Assembly: GCA_947479915.1 (NCBI GenBank)
Contig: CANKAU010000002.1
Span: 1 to 64,000, forward strand
Reading direction: 5' to 3'
Origin: Chloroflexota bacterium
Lineage (GTDB): Bacteria; Chloroflexota; Dehalococcoidia; UBA2979
DNA length: 64,000 bases
Position numbers and translations under genes: made by a program. Shown here one piece after another: positions 57,497 to 64,000 of this stretch. The notes under the pieces were generated by a model. It did no database searches. It saw nothing but the letters and a program-made list of their open reading frames with translations, and was not told where the DNA came from. Every line of letters begins with the position of its first letter. Position 1 is the stretch's first letter.

Positions 57497-57892
57497 ATGA
57501 ACCCCATCGTCCACTTCGAGATCCTCGCCGGCCCGAACGATGACAAGAAGGCGCTGCAGGCCTTCTACCGCGACACGTTCAAGTGGGACATCGACGCGAA
57601 CAACCCGATGGACTACGGCATGGTCATCCCGGACGACGAGGATGACGGCATCGGCGGCGCCGTGGACGCGGCCGAGGACCACGCGAAGGTGCTGGTCTAC
57701 ATGGCCGTGGACGACATCCAGTACTACCTGGAGAAGGTGAAGCGCGCCGGCGGCACCGTGGTGAAGGACATCACCGTGATCCCCGACATGGTCACCTACG
57801 CGATCTTCAAGGACCCCGCCGGCAACGAGATCGGCATCGTGCTGGACGACGGCTCGATGGACGAGGATGACGAGGACGACGACGAGGACTAG
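57497..57892 (+). CDS. VOC (glyoxalase/bleomycin-resistance fold) protein with acidic tail
   Basis: A 131-residue single VOC domain: 'IVHFEILAGPNDDKKALQAFYRDTFKWDIDANNPMDYGMVIPDDEDDGIGGAV', 'VLVYMAVDDIQYYLEKVKRAGGTVVKDITVIPDMVTYAIFKDPAGNEIGIV'. It then has a run of acidic residues, DEDDEDDDED, at the C-terminus. The function is unknown; members range from metalloenzymes to antibiotic-binding proteins. AGAAAGG precedes the ATG. The acidic tail is not typical of the family. Confidence 0.88.
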   Translation: MNPIVHFEILAGPNDDKKALQAFYRDTFKWDIDANNPMDYGMVIPDDEDDGIGGAVDAAEDHAKVLVYMAVDDIQYYLEKVKRAGGTVVKDITVIPDMVTYAIFKDPAGNEIGIVLDDGSMDEDDEDDDED

Positions 57893-57931
57893 CCCCTCGG
57901 CGCGGGCGGTTCGCTGGCGCTCCCCGGAGCG

Positions 57932-58975
57932 CTAGCGGATCGCCGTCACCATCGACTCGCCCGGCTGCTGCGCCGCCGCCTCCCCGAGCGCGCGCGTGAC
58001 GGTGGCGAAGTGCGGCGCGAGCGCCTCGGCCTCGCCCCGCGCGATCAGCTGCCGCCCCACCATCCGCGCGAGGTCGCCCGTGTGCACCGTCGCGCGCACC
58101 TCGCGGAAGCCCGCGCCCCGCAGCGCCTCGACCAGCCACTCCGTCGTCCAGCGGCGCAGCTCCACGACAAGCGAGGCCCGCGCGAGCGGCGCGAGTCGTT
58201 CGAGCAGCGGCACTCCCAGCGGCGATGCCGCGTCCACCAACGTCTCCCCGTAGGCGCGCCGCGCGTCTGCCGACGCGACCAGCGCCTCCGTGTGCAGCCG
58301 GGCTGCCTCGCCATCCGGGGGCAGCACGAGGACGTAGCGCCGCTCCCGCGGCGGGTTCTGCGTGCGCACGGCGTAGGTGAACACAAGGCAGTCCACGCCG
58401 CCCACGAGCGTGATCGTCTCGAAGCGCGGCACCGGCAGTCGCCACACCTGGTACGAGGCGCGCAGCACGCCGCCGGGGCGCAGCACGCGCGCGATCTCCG
58501 CGAACGCTGCCTCCGGCTCACGCACTTCCTCGAGCGACGCGGCCGCCGTCACGAGATCGATCGAGGCGTCCCGCACCGGGAGCGCTGCACCGTCCCCCAC
58601 CACAAACGCTGCGTTCGTGATGCCGAGGCGCGCGCCGTTGCGTCGGCACACCTCGGCGCGCAGCGGGGCGGGGTCGACGCCGAGTACCTGCGCGTGTGGC
58701 AGCGCGGCAGCGAGCGGCAGCGACGGCCAGCCGTCGCCCGGACCGAAGTCGAGGACGCGCGCGCCGCCTGCGGGCAGCGCGGCGGCATAGTCCGCGACGC
58801 GCGCGGCGTCCGCCCAGTGCGCCTCGCGGCGAGCGTCGTAGGGGTCGTCGACGAAGGCGAGGTTGCCGCTGCGCTGTCGCGGCATCCACGCGTAGAGCGC
58901 ACGCGCGGAGTCGACCACCTGCGGCGGCGCGACCACGTGCCAGCGCGCCTCGATGCTCGTGCGGTCGTCGGTCAT
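57932..58975 (-). CDS. Class I SAM-dependent methyltransferase
   Basis: A 347-residue methyltransferase. Motif I is 'ARVLDFGPGDGWPSLPLAAALP', then 'VLGVDPAPLRAEVCRRNG', 'ASIDLVTAAASLEEVREPEAAFAEIARVLRPGGVLRASYQVWRLPV'. About 150 C-terminal residues form an accessory region of unknown fold. The substrate is unknown. ATG 58975 is used; it is 10 nt after the YibE/F stop, so this is the last gene of the leftward operon. Confidence 0.85.
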   Translation of the reverse strand: MTDDRTSIEARWHVVAPPQVVDSARALYAWMPRQRSGNLAFVDDPYDARREAHWADAARVADYAAALPAGGARVLDFGPGDGWPSLPLAAALPHAQVLGVDPAPLRAEVCRRNGARLGITNAAFVVGDGAALPVRDASIDLVTAAASLEEVREPEAAFAEIARVLRPGGVLRASYQVWRLPVPRFETITLVGGVDCLVFTYAVRTQNPPRERRYVLVLPPDGEAARLHTEALVASADARRAYGETLVDAASPLGVPLLERLAPLARASLVVELRRWTTEWLVEALRGAGFREVRATVHTGDLARMVGRQLIARGEAEALAPHFATVTRALGEAAAQQPGESMVTAIR

Positions 58976-58985
58976 GCGTCCCGGC

Positions 58986-60188
58986 TCATTCGTCGGGCGT
59001 GGCGGGCGCGGGCGGCGGCAGCACCGCGGCGACCGGCGCCTGCCCACCCGCGAACATCGCGGCGATCGCCGTGGTCAGCGGCACCGCCGCGACGATCCCG
59101 ATGCTGCCGACGAGCGTGCGCACGATCTCGGACGCGAGGAACTCGCGGTTGAGCAGCGTGCCGAGGCCCTCGGTCTGGCTCGCGAGGATCACGAGCAGCG
59201 GCATGGACGCGCCCGCGTACGCCAGCACCAGCGTGTTCACGATCGAGGCGATGTGGTCGCGCCCGATGCGCATCCCACGCTCGTACAGCCCCCGAGGTTG
59301 CAGCGACGGGTTGGCATCGTGCAGTTCGAAGACGGCGGAGGCCTGCGTCATCGTCACGTCGTCCAGTGCGCCGAGCGCGCCGATCAGGATGCCGCTCAGC
59401 AAGAGTCCACGCGCGTCGATCGCGCCGCCGAAGAGCACGAAGACGGTGGATGCCTCGTCGTTGCCCACGAGGCCCGTGAGCTTCGCAGCCACGATGGCCG
59501 CCTGCGACAGCGCGACGATGAGCACCAGCGCGAGCGCCGTACCACCGATCGCCGCGCTGCTCTTCCGGTCGATACCGTGCGCGAGCGCGAGCGTCGACGC
59601 CATGATGCCGACGCCACCGATGAGCGAGATCACCAGCGGGCTGTACCCGCTCAGCACGCCGGGGACGATGAAGCGCATCAGGATCAGGTACGTCACCGCC
59701 AGCCCCAGCAGGGACCGCACCCCGTACCAGCGCCCCACGAACAGCACGAGCGCGACGAACAGCGCGCCGAAGATCCACAGCGTGCGCGATCGCCCCTGGT
59801 CCGTGATGTAGTAGATCTCGCCGCCAGTGGGCGCGGTGGTGTGTTCCACGAGGACCGCGTCGCCGGGCTGCGGCGGCACCAGTGCCACCTCGCCCGCCGT
59901 CGTCGTCTCCTCGATCGGCACGACCTTGCCGTCCACGGCGACCTCGAGGGTGCGCGTGCGCTGGAGGCCGCGTTCGGTCTGCTGTTCGTGCTGGTCGACC
60001 ACCCGCACGACCATGCCGTGCAGGGTGACGCCGGAGGCGGGCACTCGCGTCGCCGGGTGGAACGCCCGCGGTGCGATCCCCACGAGCGCCACGAGGATTG
60101 CGAACACGATCACGAACGCGGCCACCTCGCCGCGGAACGCTGACGGGACGGACAGCGCGGACGGGCGCGCTCCACCCGGATCAGGCAT
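58986..60188 (-). CDS. YibE/F family membrane protein
   Basis: A 400-residue protein: one N-terminal helix, a ~90-residue outside domain ('GVTLHGMVVRVVDQHEQQTERGLQRTRTLEVAVDGKVVPIEETTTAGEVALVPPQPGDAVLVEHT'), then about seven helices including 'LIGGVGIMASTLALAHGIDRKSSAAIGGTALALVLIVALSQAAIVAAKLTGL', 'GILIGALGALDDVTMTQASAVFEL' and 'GRDHIASIVNTLVLAYAGASMPLLVIL'. These match the YibE/F family, whose function is unknown. Its ATG overlaps the L,D-transpeptidase stop by 8 nt. Confidence 0.9.
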   Translation of the reverse strand: MPDPGGARPSALSVPSAFRGEVAAFVIVFAILVALVGIAPRAFHPATRVPASGVTLHGMVVRVVDQHEQQTERGLQRTRTLEVAVDGKVVPIEETTTAGEVALVPPQPGDAVLVEHTTAPTGGEIYYITDQGRSRTLWIFGALFVALVLFVGRWYGVRSLLGLAVTYLILMRFIVPGVLSGYSPLVISLIGGVGIMASTLALAHGIDRKSSAAIGGTALALVLIVALSQAAIVAAKLTGLVGNDEASTVFVLFGGAIDARGLLLSGILIGALGALDDVTMTQASAVFELHDANPSLQPRGLYERGMRIGRDHIASIVNTLVLAYAGASMPLLVILASQTEGLGTLLNREFLASEIVRTLVGSIGIVAAVPLTTAIAAMFAGGQAPVAAVLPPPAPATPDE

Positions 60189-60804
60189 GCACGAAGACCG
60201 GCATGTTCACCTCGGCGAACTTGAAGATCTCCTCGGCGGCGCCGGTGCGAATGCAGCCGTTGGAGATCCGCCCGGTCGCGCCATCCACGACCTTGCCCTC
60301 CTTGTCCTGGAGGAAGGAGTGGAAGCCGTTGTCCTTCTGCGGGTCGAAGCCCACCCACCATTCGATGTAGGTGTTGTACGGCGCGTCGAAGGTGCGCGGT
60401 GCGGTCTTGTTGTAGACGTGGAAGAGGCCCGTCTGCGTGGACTCGTACGCACCGGTGTCCACCTCCTTGCCGACGGCGACCGGGCCGATCTCCTTCGTGA
60501 CCTGCTTGCCGTCCATCAGCCGGACGACGAACCGCGTCACATCGACATCGATCCAGCGGCCCGCCTCGGGCGCCTTCGGCGGCACGACTGCGGCGCGAGG
60601 GGTGGCGGTCGGCGTGGCGGTCGGGTCAGCCGTGCGGGCCGGCGTCGGCGTGGCGGTCGGCGAGGGCGTCGAGGTCCGGAAGACCACCTCGGACGTCGGC
60701 GCGGGCGCGGGCTTCGGCGTGGTGCAGCCGGCGCTCAACGCGCCGAGGACGACGAGCGTACTGAGGGCGAGCGGCGCGAGCGCGCGCGGCAGGGGGAGAC
60801 GCAT
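60181..60804 (-). CDS. L,D-transpeptidase (YkuD domain) lipoprotein
   Basis: A 207-residue cell-envelope enzyme. It has a signal with lipobox 'LGALSAGC', a Thr/Pro-rich linker 'TSTPSPTATPTPARTADPTATPTATPR', and then a YkuD domain: 'GRWIDVDVTRFVVRLMDGKQVTKEIGPVAVG', 'HSFLQDKEGKVVDGATGRISNGCIRT'. The catalytic Cys lies in SNGC, where HGC is more usual. It forms 3-3 peptidoglycan crosslinks or attaches proteins to murein. ATG 60804 gives the best signal; ATG 60813 is possible. Confidence 0.88.
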   Translation of the reverse strand: MRLPLPRALAPLALSTLVVLGALSAGCTTPKPAPAPTSEVVFRTSTPSPTATPTPARTADPTATPTATPRAAVVPPKAPEAGRWIDVDVTRFVVRLMDGKQVTKEIGPVAVGKEVDTGAYESTQTGLFHVYNKTAPRTFDAPYNTYIEWWVGFDPQKDNGFHSFLQDKEGKVVDGATGRISNGCIRTGAAEEIFKFAEVNMPVFVHA

Positions 60805-60869
60805 GTGCGGCATCCGTTCACGATTCGCACCCCCGCGCGCATCGTTGGACCTCGAACCGACGGCGACGC

Positions 60870-60983
60870 CTAGAACAGAACGCCGAGGCGAATGAACCGC
60901 TCGATCGCATACACGACCAGCAGGCCACCGCCGATGGCGAACCACTTCCAGTAGTACTTGCCGGGGTCTTCCAGCGGTCCCAT
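60870..60983 (-). CDS. 37-residue single-pass membrane protein
   Basis: An ORF too short for the track: 'MGPLEDPGKYYWKWFAIGGGLLVVYAIERFIRLGVLF' (37 residues) with one central hydrophobic helix and aromatic/basic flanks. Its ATG is 5 nt after the stop of the FAD oxidoreductase gene, and AGGGCGC lies just upstream. It therefore sits inside the leftward operon, 65 nt before the L,D-transpeptidase. No family was recognised. Confidence 0.65.
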   Translation of the reverse strand: MGPLEDPGKYYWKWFAIGGGLLVVYAIERFIRLGVLF

Positions 60984-60988
60984 GCGCC

Positions 60989-62158
60989 CTAGCGTAGCGC
61001 GGTCGCAACCTCATCCGCGAGCGGGAGACTCGCGGTGAGCCCGGGCGATTCGATGCCGCCGAGGTGCACGTACCCGCGGTCGTGCCACAGCAGGAAGTCG
61101 ACCAGTCCCTGGTCGGGACGCTGGATCTTCGGGCGGTAGCCCACCTGCCCCGGCGCGATCTGGTCATCGCGCAGCCCGGGGAGGAAGCGCTGCCCACCGG
61201 CGAGGAACTTCGCGCGCCACTCCGCCGTCTCGACGTGGCGGTAGTCCATCGGGTCGTCCTCGGCGATCCACTCCGTCGACGGGCCGAGGTGGACGCCGCC
61301 TTCGGGGTCGACGGTGAGGTGCACGCCCAGGCCGCCCGACTGGTGCTCCGGCAGGGGGTACACCGGCCGCGTGACGAGCCGCGCGGCCGCCGGGTCCACG
61401 ATGTCGTAATAGCGTCCGGCGTTCGCCCGCTGCCGCATCACCGGCACCTCGACGCCCTCGTGCGCGCCTCCGTCGAGGGGGTAGCCGAGCATTGCCGCGA
61501 CGTCCGCGGCTCGATGGCCCGCGCTATTCACCAGCGCGGCACAGCGCAAGGTCGAGGCGGCGCCGTCGGCATCCCGCACGCCGATCGCGAAGCCACCCGG
61601 GACCCGCTCGATCGAGGTGACCTCGTGCCGGTACGCGACGAGGGCGCCGTGCGCGACCGCCTCGGCCTCGTAAGAGCGCGCGAGGGCGTAGTTGTCGACG
61701 ACGCCCGTGCTGGGCGACCAGATCGCTTCGACCGTCGGGATGTGCGGCTCCAGTTCACGGGCCCGAGCGCCGGTGATCCGCTCCACGCCGCGGACGGCGT
61801 TCGCCACCGCCTGCTGGTACACCTCGTCGAGGCCCCCGCGCTCGTCCTCGGACAGCGCGACGATGATCTTGCCGGTGCGCCGGACGGGGACGGCGTGTGC
61901 CTCCGCCCACTCGTAGATGCGGGGGTTGCCCTCCCAGCACAAGCGGTGCTTCAGCGATCCGGTCTCGTAGTAGATGGACGCGTGCACTACGCCGCTGTTG
62001 TGCGACGACGTCTCCCGCGCCATGCCTTCGTGCCGCTCGAGGACGAGCACGGAGCGTCCGTCCCGCGCGAGGCGCTGCGCGACCGCGAGGCCGACCGCCC
62101 CCGCGCCGATGATCACGACCTCGGCGTCGAGATCCCCCGGCGTCGGCGCGCCCGTCAT
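60989..62158 (-). CDS. lhgO: FAD-dependent oxidoreductase, L-2-hydroxyglutarate oxidase-like
   Basis: A 389-residue DAO-family flavoprotein. It has 'DAEVVIIGAGAVGLAVAQRLARDGRSVLVLERHEGMARETSSHNSGVVHASIYYETGSLKHRLCWEGN', 'RTGKIIVALSEDE', 'AALVNSAGHRAADVAAM', 'HLTVDPEGGVHLGPSTEWI', and the C-terminal FAD loop 'YVHLGGIESPGLTASLPLADEVA'. The HNSGVVHAGIYY-type motif is characteristic of L-2-hydroxyglutarate dehydrogenase/oxidase. Its ATG overlaps the nucleotidyltransferase stop (ATGA), and the 37-aa gene follows. Confidence 0.87.
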   Translation of the reverse strand: MTGAPTPGDLDAEVVIIGAGAVGLAVAQRLARDGRSVLVLERHEGMARETSSHNSGVVHASIYYETGSLKHRLCWEGNPRIYEWAEAHAVPVRRTGKIIVALSEDERGGLDEVYQQAVANAVRGVERITGARARELEPHIPTVEAIWSPSTGVVDNYALARSYEAEAVAHGALVAYRHEVTSIERVPGGFAIGVRDADGAASTLRCAALVNSAGHRAADVAAMLGYPLDGGAHEGVEVPVMRQRANAGRYYDIVDPAAARLVTRPVYPLPEHQSGGLGVHLTVDPEGGVHLGPSTEWIAEDDPMDYRHVETAEWRAKFLAGGQRFLPGLRDDQIAPGQVGYRPKIQRPDQGLVDFLLWHDRGYVHLGGIESPGLTASLPLADEVATALR

Positions 62159-63069
62159 GCGGACGTCACCTGCCCGTCGCCGGTCACGACGACGTGCGAT
62201 GCCTCGACGCCCTCGAGGTGTGCGCCCGGCGCGACGAGCGCGTGCGAGAGCGTGGAGCGGCGCACCACCGCGCCCGCCCCCACGACCACGTTCGGCCCGA
62301 GGTGCGAGTCCTCGACCGTCGCATTCGCGGCAACGAGGCTCGAGGTCTCGCCGAGCAGCGCGCCCTGCGTGCCGACGAGCGCCGCCAGCGTGCCGGCGTC
62401 CAGCCAGTCCCCCGCGAAGACGCTGCCCCCCATCGGTCGGCCCTGCTCGTGCAGCACGGAGAGCGTGCCGGACAGTTCCACCTCGCCGCGCGGCGACACC
62501 ATGGGGTGCGCGCGCATCTCCGCGACCACGTCCGGTGCGACCATCCAGATGCCGACCAGCGCGAGGTTGGAACGCGGCTCCGCGGGCTTCTCCTCCAGGT
62601 GCATCACCCGGTCGCCCTCCAGCACCACGATGCCCATGTCCTTCGGACGGTCGGTCTCGTGCAGCACGAACCACGCGTCGTAGCCGGACGCCATAAACGC
62701 GTCCACGTGGGGGCGCAGGTCGCCCCGCAAGATCGTGTCCACGGCGGCGACCACCACGTGCCGCCCGTCGAGGGCGTCCCCGACGCTGGTCATCGCGTCT
62801 CCGGAGCCCTTCGGCTCGTGCTGCACCGCAACGGTGACGGTGACGCCCGGCGGGGCCGCCTCGATCGCCGCGGGGCCGGTGCGGTCATCGCTCGGCCCCA
62901 CCACCACGACGATCTCGCGCAGGCCTGCCTCGGCCAGCAGCTCCATCGAGTACGCGATCAGCGGCCGGTTGAGGAGCGGGATGAGCGACTTCGGCAGTTC
63001 CTCGGACAGCGGGCGCAGGCGCGTGGCGCGGCCGCCGGTGAGGATGACGCCGAGGGGAGGCTGGGCCAC
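62155..63069 (-). CDS. NDP-sugar pyrophosphorylase-type nucleotidyltransferase
   Basis: A 304-residue sugar-nucleotide transferase: 'GVILTGGRATRLRPLSEELPKSLIPLLNRPLIAYSMELLAEAGLREIVVVVG', 'VVVAAVDTILRGDL', 'VMHLEEKPAEPRSNLALVGIWMVAPDVVAEM', and a short left-handed helix-like end 'ATVEDSHLGPNVVVGAGAVVRRSTLSHALVAPGAHLEG'. It makes an NDP-sugar for glycan synthesis; the sugar is unknown. GTG 63069 follows GGAGCGAATC and is preferred over GTG 63093. It leads the six-gene leftward operon. Confidence 0.88.
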   Translation of the reverse strand: MAQPPLGVILTGGRATRLRPLSEELPKSLIPLLNRPLIAYSMELLAEAGLREIVVVVGPSDDRTGPAAIEAAPPGVTVTVAVQHEPKGSGDAMTSVGDALDGRHVVVAAVDTILRGDLRPHVDAFMASGYDAWFVLHETDRPKDMGIVVLEGDRVMHLEEKPAEPRSNLALVGIWMVAPDVVAEMRAHPMVSPRGEVELSGTLSVLHEQGRPMGGSVFAGDWLDAGTLAALVGTQGALLGETSSLVAANATVEDSHLGPNVVVGAGAVVRRSTLSHALVAPGAHLEGVEASHVVVTGDGQVTSA

Positions 63070-63175
63070 GATTCGCTCCGATGCTGGCCGCACGCGCGGG
63101 CGCGGCGGTGTCTTGAATGCTCGCGACGATCATGCGCGATCGAAGCGCCTCGCGGAACGCCCGCGGGCCGATGCC

Positions 63176-63181
63176 TACAAT
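63176..63181 (+). promoter_or_regulatory. -10 hexamer TACAAT, leaderless start
   Basis: TACAAT is followed by 6 nt (gtgtgg) and the GTG at 63188, with no ribosome binding site. Confidence 0.55.
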
Positions 63182-63187
63182 GTGTGG

Positions 63188-63565
63188 GTGTTCCTCACCT
63201 CGTCACCCCTTGCCACCACGCGCCCCGTCCGGCCACCCACGCCCGTCGTCTTCCCGGCGCAGGTCGAGGAGCCGGAGCAGCAGGCGGCGCGTCTCTGGCG
63301 CCTCGTCCTGATCGATGACGATGACCACTCCTACGAATACGTCATCGAGATGCTCGGCGCGGTGTTCGGGTATGGGCGCGAGAAGTCGTTCGCCCTCGCG
63401 CGGATCGTGGACACGCAGGGCCGCGTCACGCTGATGACCGGGGAGAAGGACGCCTGCGAGGCGAAGCAGGGGCAGGTGCACGCTTACGGCGCCGACCCGC
63501 GCATCCCGCATTGCAAGGGCTCCATGTCCGCGATCGTCGAGGAAGCCGACATGCCCTTCGCGTGA
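63188..63565 (+). CDS. clpS: ClpS-like adaptor protein with altered recognition pocket
   Basis: A 125-residue protein whose core aligns with ClpS: 'LWRLVLIDDDDHSYEYVIEMLGAVFGYGREKSFALARIVDTQGRVTLMTGEKDACEAKQGQVHAYGADPRI'. ClpS delivers N-degron substrates to ClpAP/ClpCP. Compared with E. coli VNDDYTPMEFV, the pocket Asn is Asp (IDDDD) and the Met gate is Tyr. The His of 'AVHYQGKA' is Asp in 'IVDTQGRV'. It may therefore recognise different ends or have another role. GTG 63188 is chosen for the leaderless signature; GTG 63182 is in frame too. No clpA/clpC is nearby. Confidence 0.8.
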   Translation: MFLTSSPLATTRPVRPPTPVVFPAQVEEPEQQAARLWRLVLIDDDDHSYEYVIEMLGAVFGYGREKSFALARIVDTQGRVTLMTGEKDACEAKQGQVHAYGADPRIPHCKGSMSAIVEEADMPFA

Positions 63566-63607
63566 CCCGCGTGCGGCCGAGATCGGGAACCGCAGACCCT
63601 CACCCCA

Positions 63608-63634
63608 TCCCTCTCCCACTGCGTCGGAGAGGGA
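63608..63634. repeat. Inverted repeat within a 'CCCTCACCCC..CTCTCCC' type element
   Basis: tccctctcc/ggagaggga (9-bp stem, 9-nt loop) preceded by ACCCTCACCCCA. This looks like the REP-like 'accctcacccc...ctctccc...gggagaggg' words scattered in many GC-rich genomes. It lies between the convergent ClpS-like and metallophosphoesterase genes and could also act as a terminator. Confidence 0.5.
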
Positions 63635-63680
63635 GCCACAACACGCCAGGCTGTGACTGACGCCTCGACTCCGCGGGGTG

Positions 63681-64000
63681 CTACGCCTCCGGGAAGATCG
63701 CGGGGAGCGGCAGCATCTCGCCGTTGAGCGAGTGCGCCACGATGCGGCGCTCGTGCAGTTCGAGGTGGCGCGGCACGGTGGGGTTCGGGGAGCCCTCGGT
63801 GTGGCCGAGGGAGATGATCTCGGCGTGCAGGCGGCTCGGCGTGAGGTCGAGGAGCGCGACCGTGCCCAGACGGAACTCCTTGTGGTGCGGCAGCGTCGGG
63901 CTGCCGGAGTTGATGACGACCACGCCGTCCCGGTACTCCAGCCGCTCCACGTGTGTGTCCCCGCCGATGAGCACGTCCACATGCTCGCCGCCGAGCGCGC
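63681..64000 (-). CDS. Metallophosphoesterase, C-terminal part (runs off the window)
   Basis: The last ~106 residues of a calcineurin-like phosphoesterase of the YfcE/MJ0936 type. The frame is open to the window edge ('ALGGEHVDVLIGGDTHVERLEYRDGVVVINSGSPTLPHHKEFRLGTVALLDL'). The GGDTH and NSGS motifs supply metal ligands of the C-terminal half. The N-terminal D-x-H and GNCD motifs would lie beyond base 64000. It probably hydrolyses phosphodiesters; the substrate is unknown. Confidence 0.85.
   Translation of the reverse strand, partial: ALGGEHVDVLIGGDTHVERLEYRDGVVVINSGSPTLPHHKEFRLGTVALLDLTPSRLHAEIISLGHTEGSPNPTVPRHLELHERRIVAHSLNGEMLPLPAIFPEA

Noticed and set aside
63590-63640. CRISPR repeat or mobile element end
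   Set aside because: Only one copy of the CCCTCACCCC...CTCTCCC element was seen, with no spacer array or transposase. It was called an REP-like hairpin instead.
1-64000. tRNA, rRNA, riboswitch, CRISPR, prophage, insertion sequence or toxin-antitoxin locus
   Set aside because: I scanned for the relevant landmarks by eye (GGTTCRA arms, repeated spacers, DDE or tyrosine-recombinase motifs, Cas motifs) and found none. A covariance-model or HMM scan would be decisive.

Overview
This is a 64 kb stretch of compact, very GC-rich bacterial chromosome (roughly 70% G+C by eye). Genes lie on both strands, often with 4-bp ATGA/GTGA overlaps or tail-to-tail overlapping stops. I see no rRNA, tRNA, CRISPR array, insertion sequence, integrase, phage gene or replication origin. 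The gene set (Rex, IspH, lipoprotein cytochrome c, CsoR/CopA copper defence, SCO1664-type kinase-fold protein, CaiB-type CoA transferase, NIPSNAP proteins, CCAEP-tail radical SAM protein, many leaderless genes) suggests a free-living GC-rich Chloroflexota, perhaps Dehalococcoidia/Tepidiforma-like. Actinomycetota is the main alternative. The taxonomic call is inference from gene content only.

Layout. 0-12 kb: a carboxymuconolactone decarboxylase-like protein, panD and bioY (coenzyme supply), an HDOD signalling protein, a D-2-hydroxyacid dehydrogenase, YqgE, a zinc alcohol dehydrogenase, a secreted protein built of two tandem repeats, an alpha/beta hydrolase that has lost its catalytic triad, a methyltransferase, ybaK and a CaCA-type cation exchanger. 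12-20 kb: a universal stress protein, a 33-aa membrane peptide followed by a CCAEP-tail radical SAM protein, a lipoprotein cytochrome c, a deletion scar containing a truncated ABC substrate-binding protein gene, an rlmB-like methyltransferase, and a secreted protein of unknown function translationally coupled to an acetyl-CoA hydrolase/CoA-transferase. 20-29 kb: aldo/keto reductase, FmdB zinc ribbon, macrodomain, FKBP lipoprotein, oligoribonuclease, CBS pair, a CaiB CoA transferase-NIPSNAP-hydrolase cluster, a receiver domain, an HSL esterase and a MOSC protein.

29-43 kb: a full-length Lhr helicase (1436 aa), the SCO1664-family protein, an overlapping DehI/inositol-phosphatase/NIPSNAP-like operon, two small membrane proteins, an ABC exporter, a beta-hydroxyacid dehydrogenase, a degenerate HD-GYP protein and a paralogue of the secreted protein at 17.2 kb. 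43-52 kb: rex, a sulfatase-modifying-factor fold protein, VanZ, pabB-pabC (p-aminobenzoate synthesis), an orphan OmpR-type regulator with an 11-bp-spaced triple repeat upstream, ispH and a large secreted lamin-tail protein. 52-57 kb: a copper cassette (two-domain chaperone, csoR, copA) with a CsoR-like operator in the promoter, then an SDR, a LysE exporter and a VOC protein. 57-63 kb: a six-gene leftward operon (nucleotidyltransferase, L-2-hydroxyglutarate oxidase-like protein, a 37-aa membrane protein, L,D-transpeptidase, YibE/F, methyltransferase). The right end holds a divergent ClpS-like adaptor and a partial metallophosphoesterase.

Two themes recur. First, at least twelve genes lack a Shine-Dalgarno sequence but have a TANNNT hexamer 6-7 nt before the start codon, which is the signature of leaderless transcripts. 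Second, several proteins keep a recognisable enzyme fold but lack catalytic residues (hydrolase at 8 kb, HD-GYP at 41 kb, SDR at 56 kb, SUMF1-fold at 44 kb, ClpS pocket at 63 kb). No classical defence or biosynthetic island is present. The most interesting unexplained items are the CCAEP-tail radical SAM protein with its small upstream peptide and the pair of secreted paralogues ending in HPPDYLIYQ.
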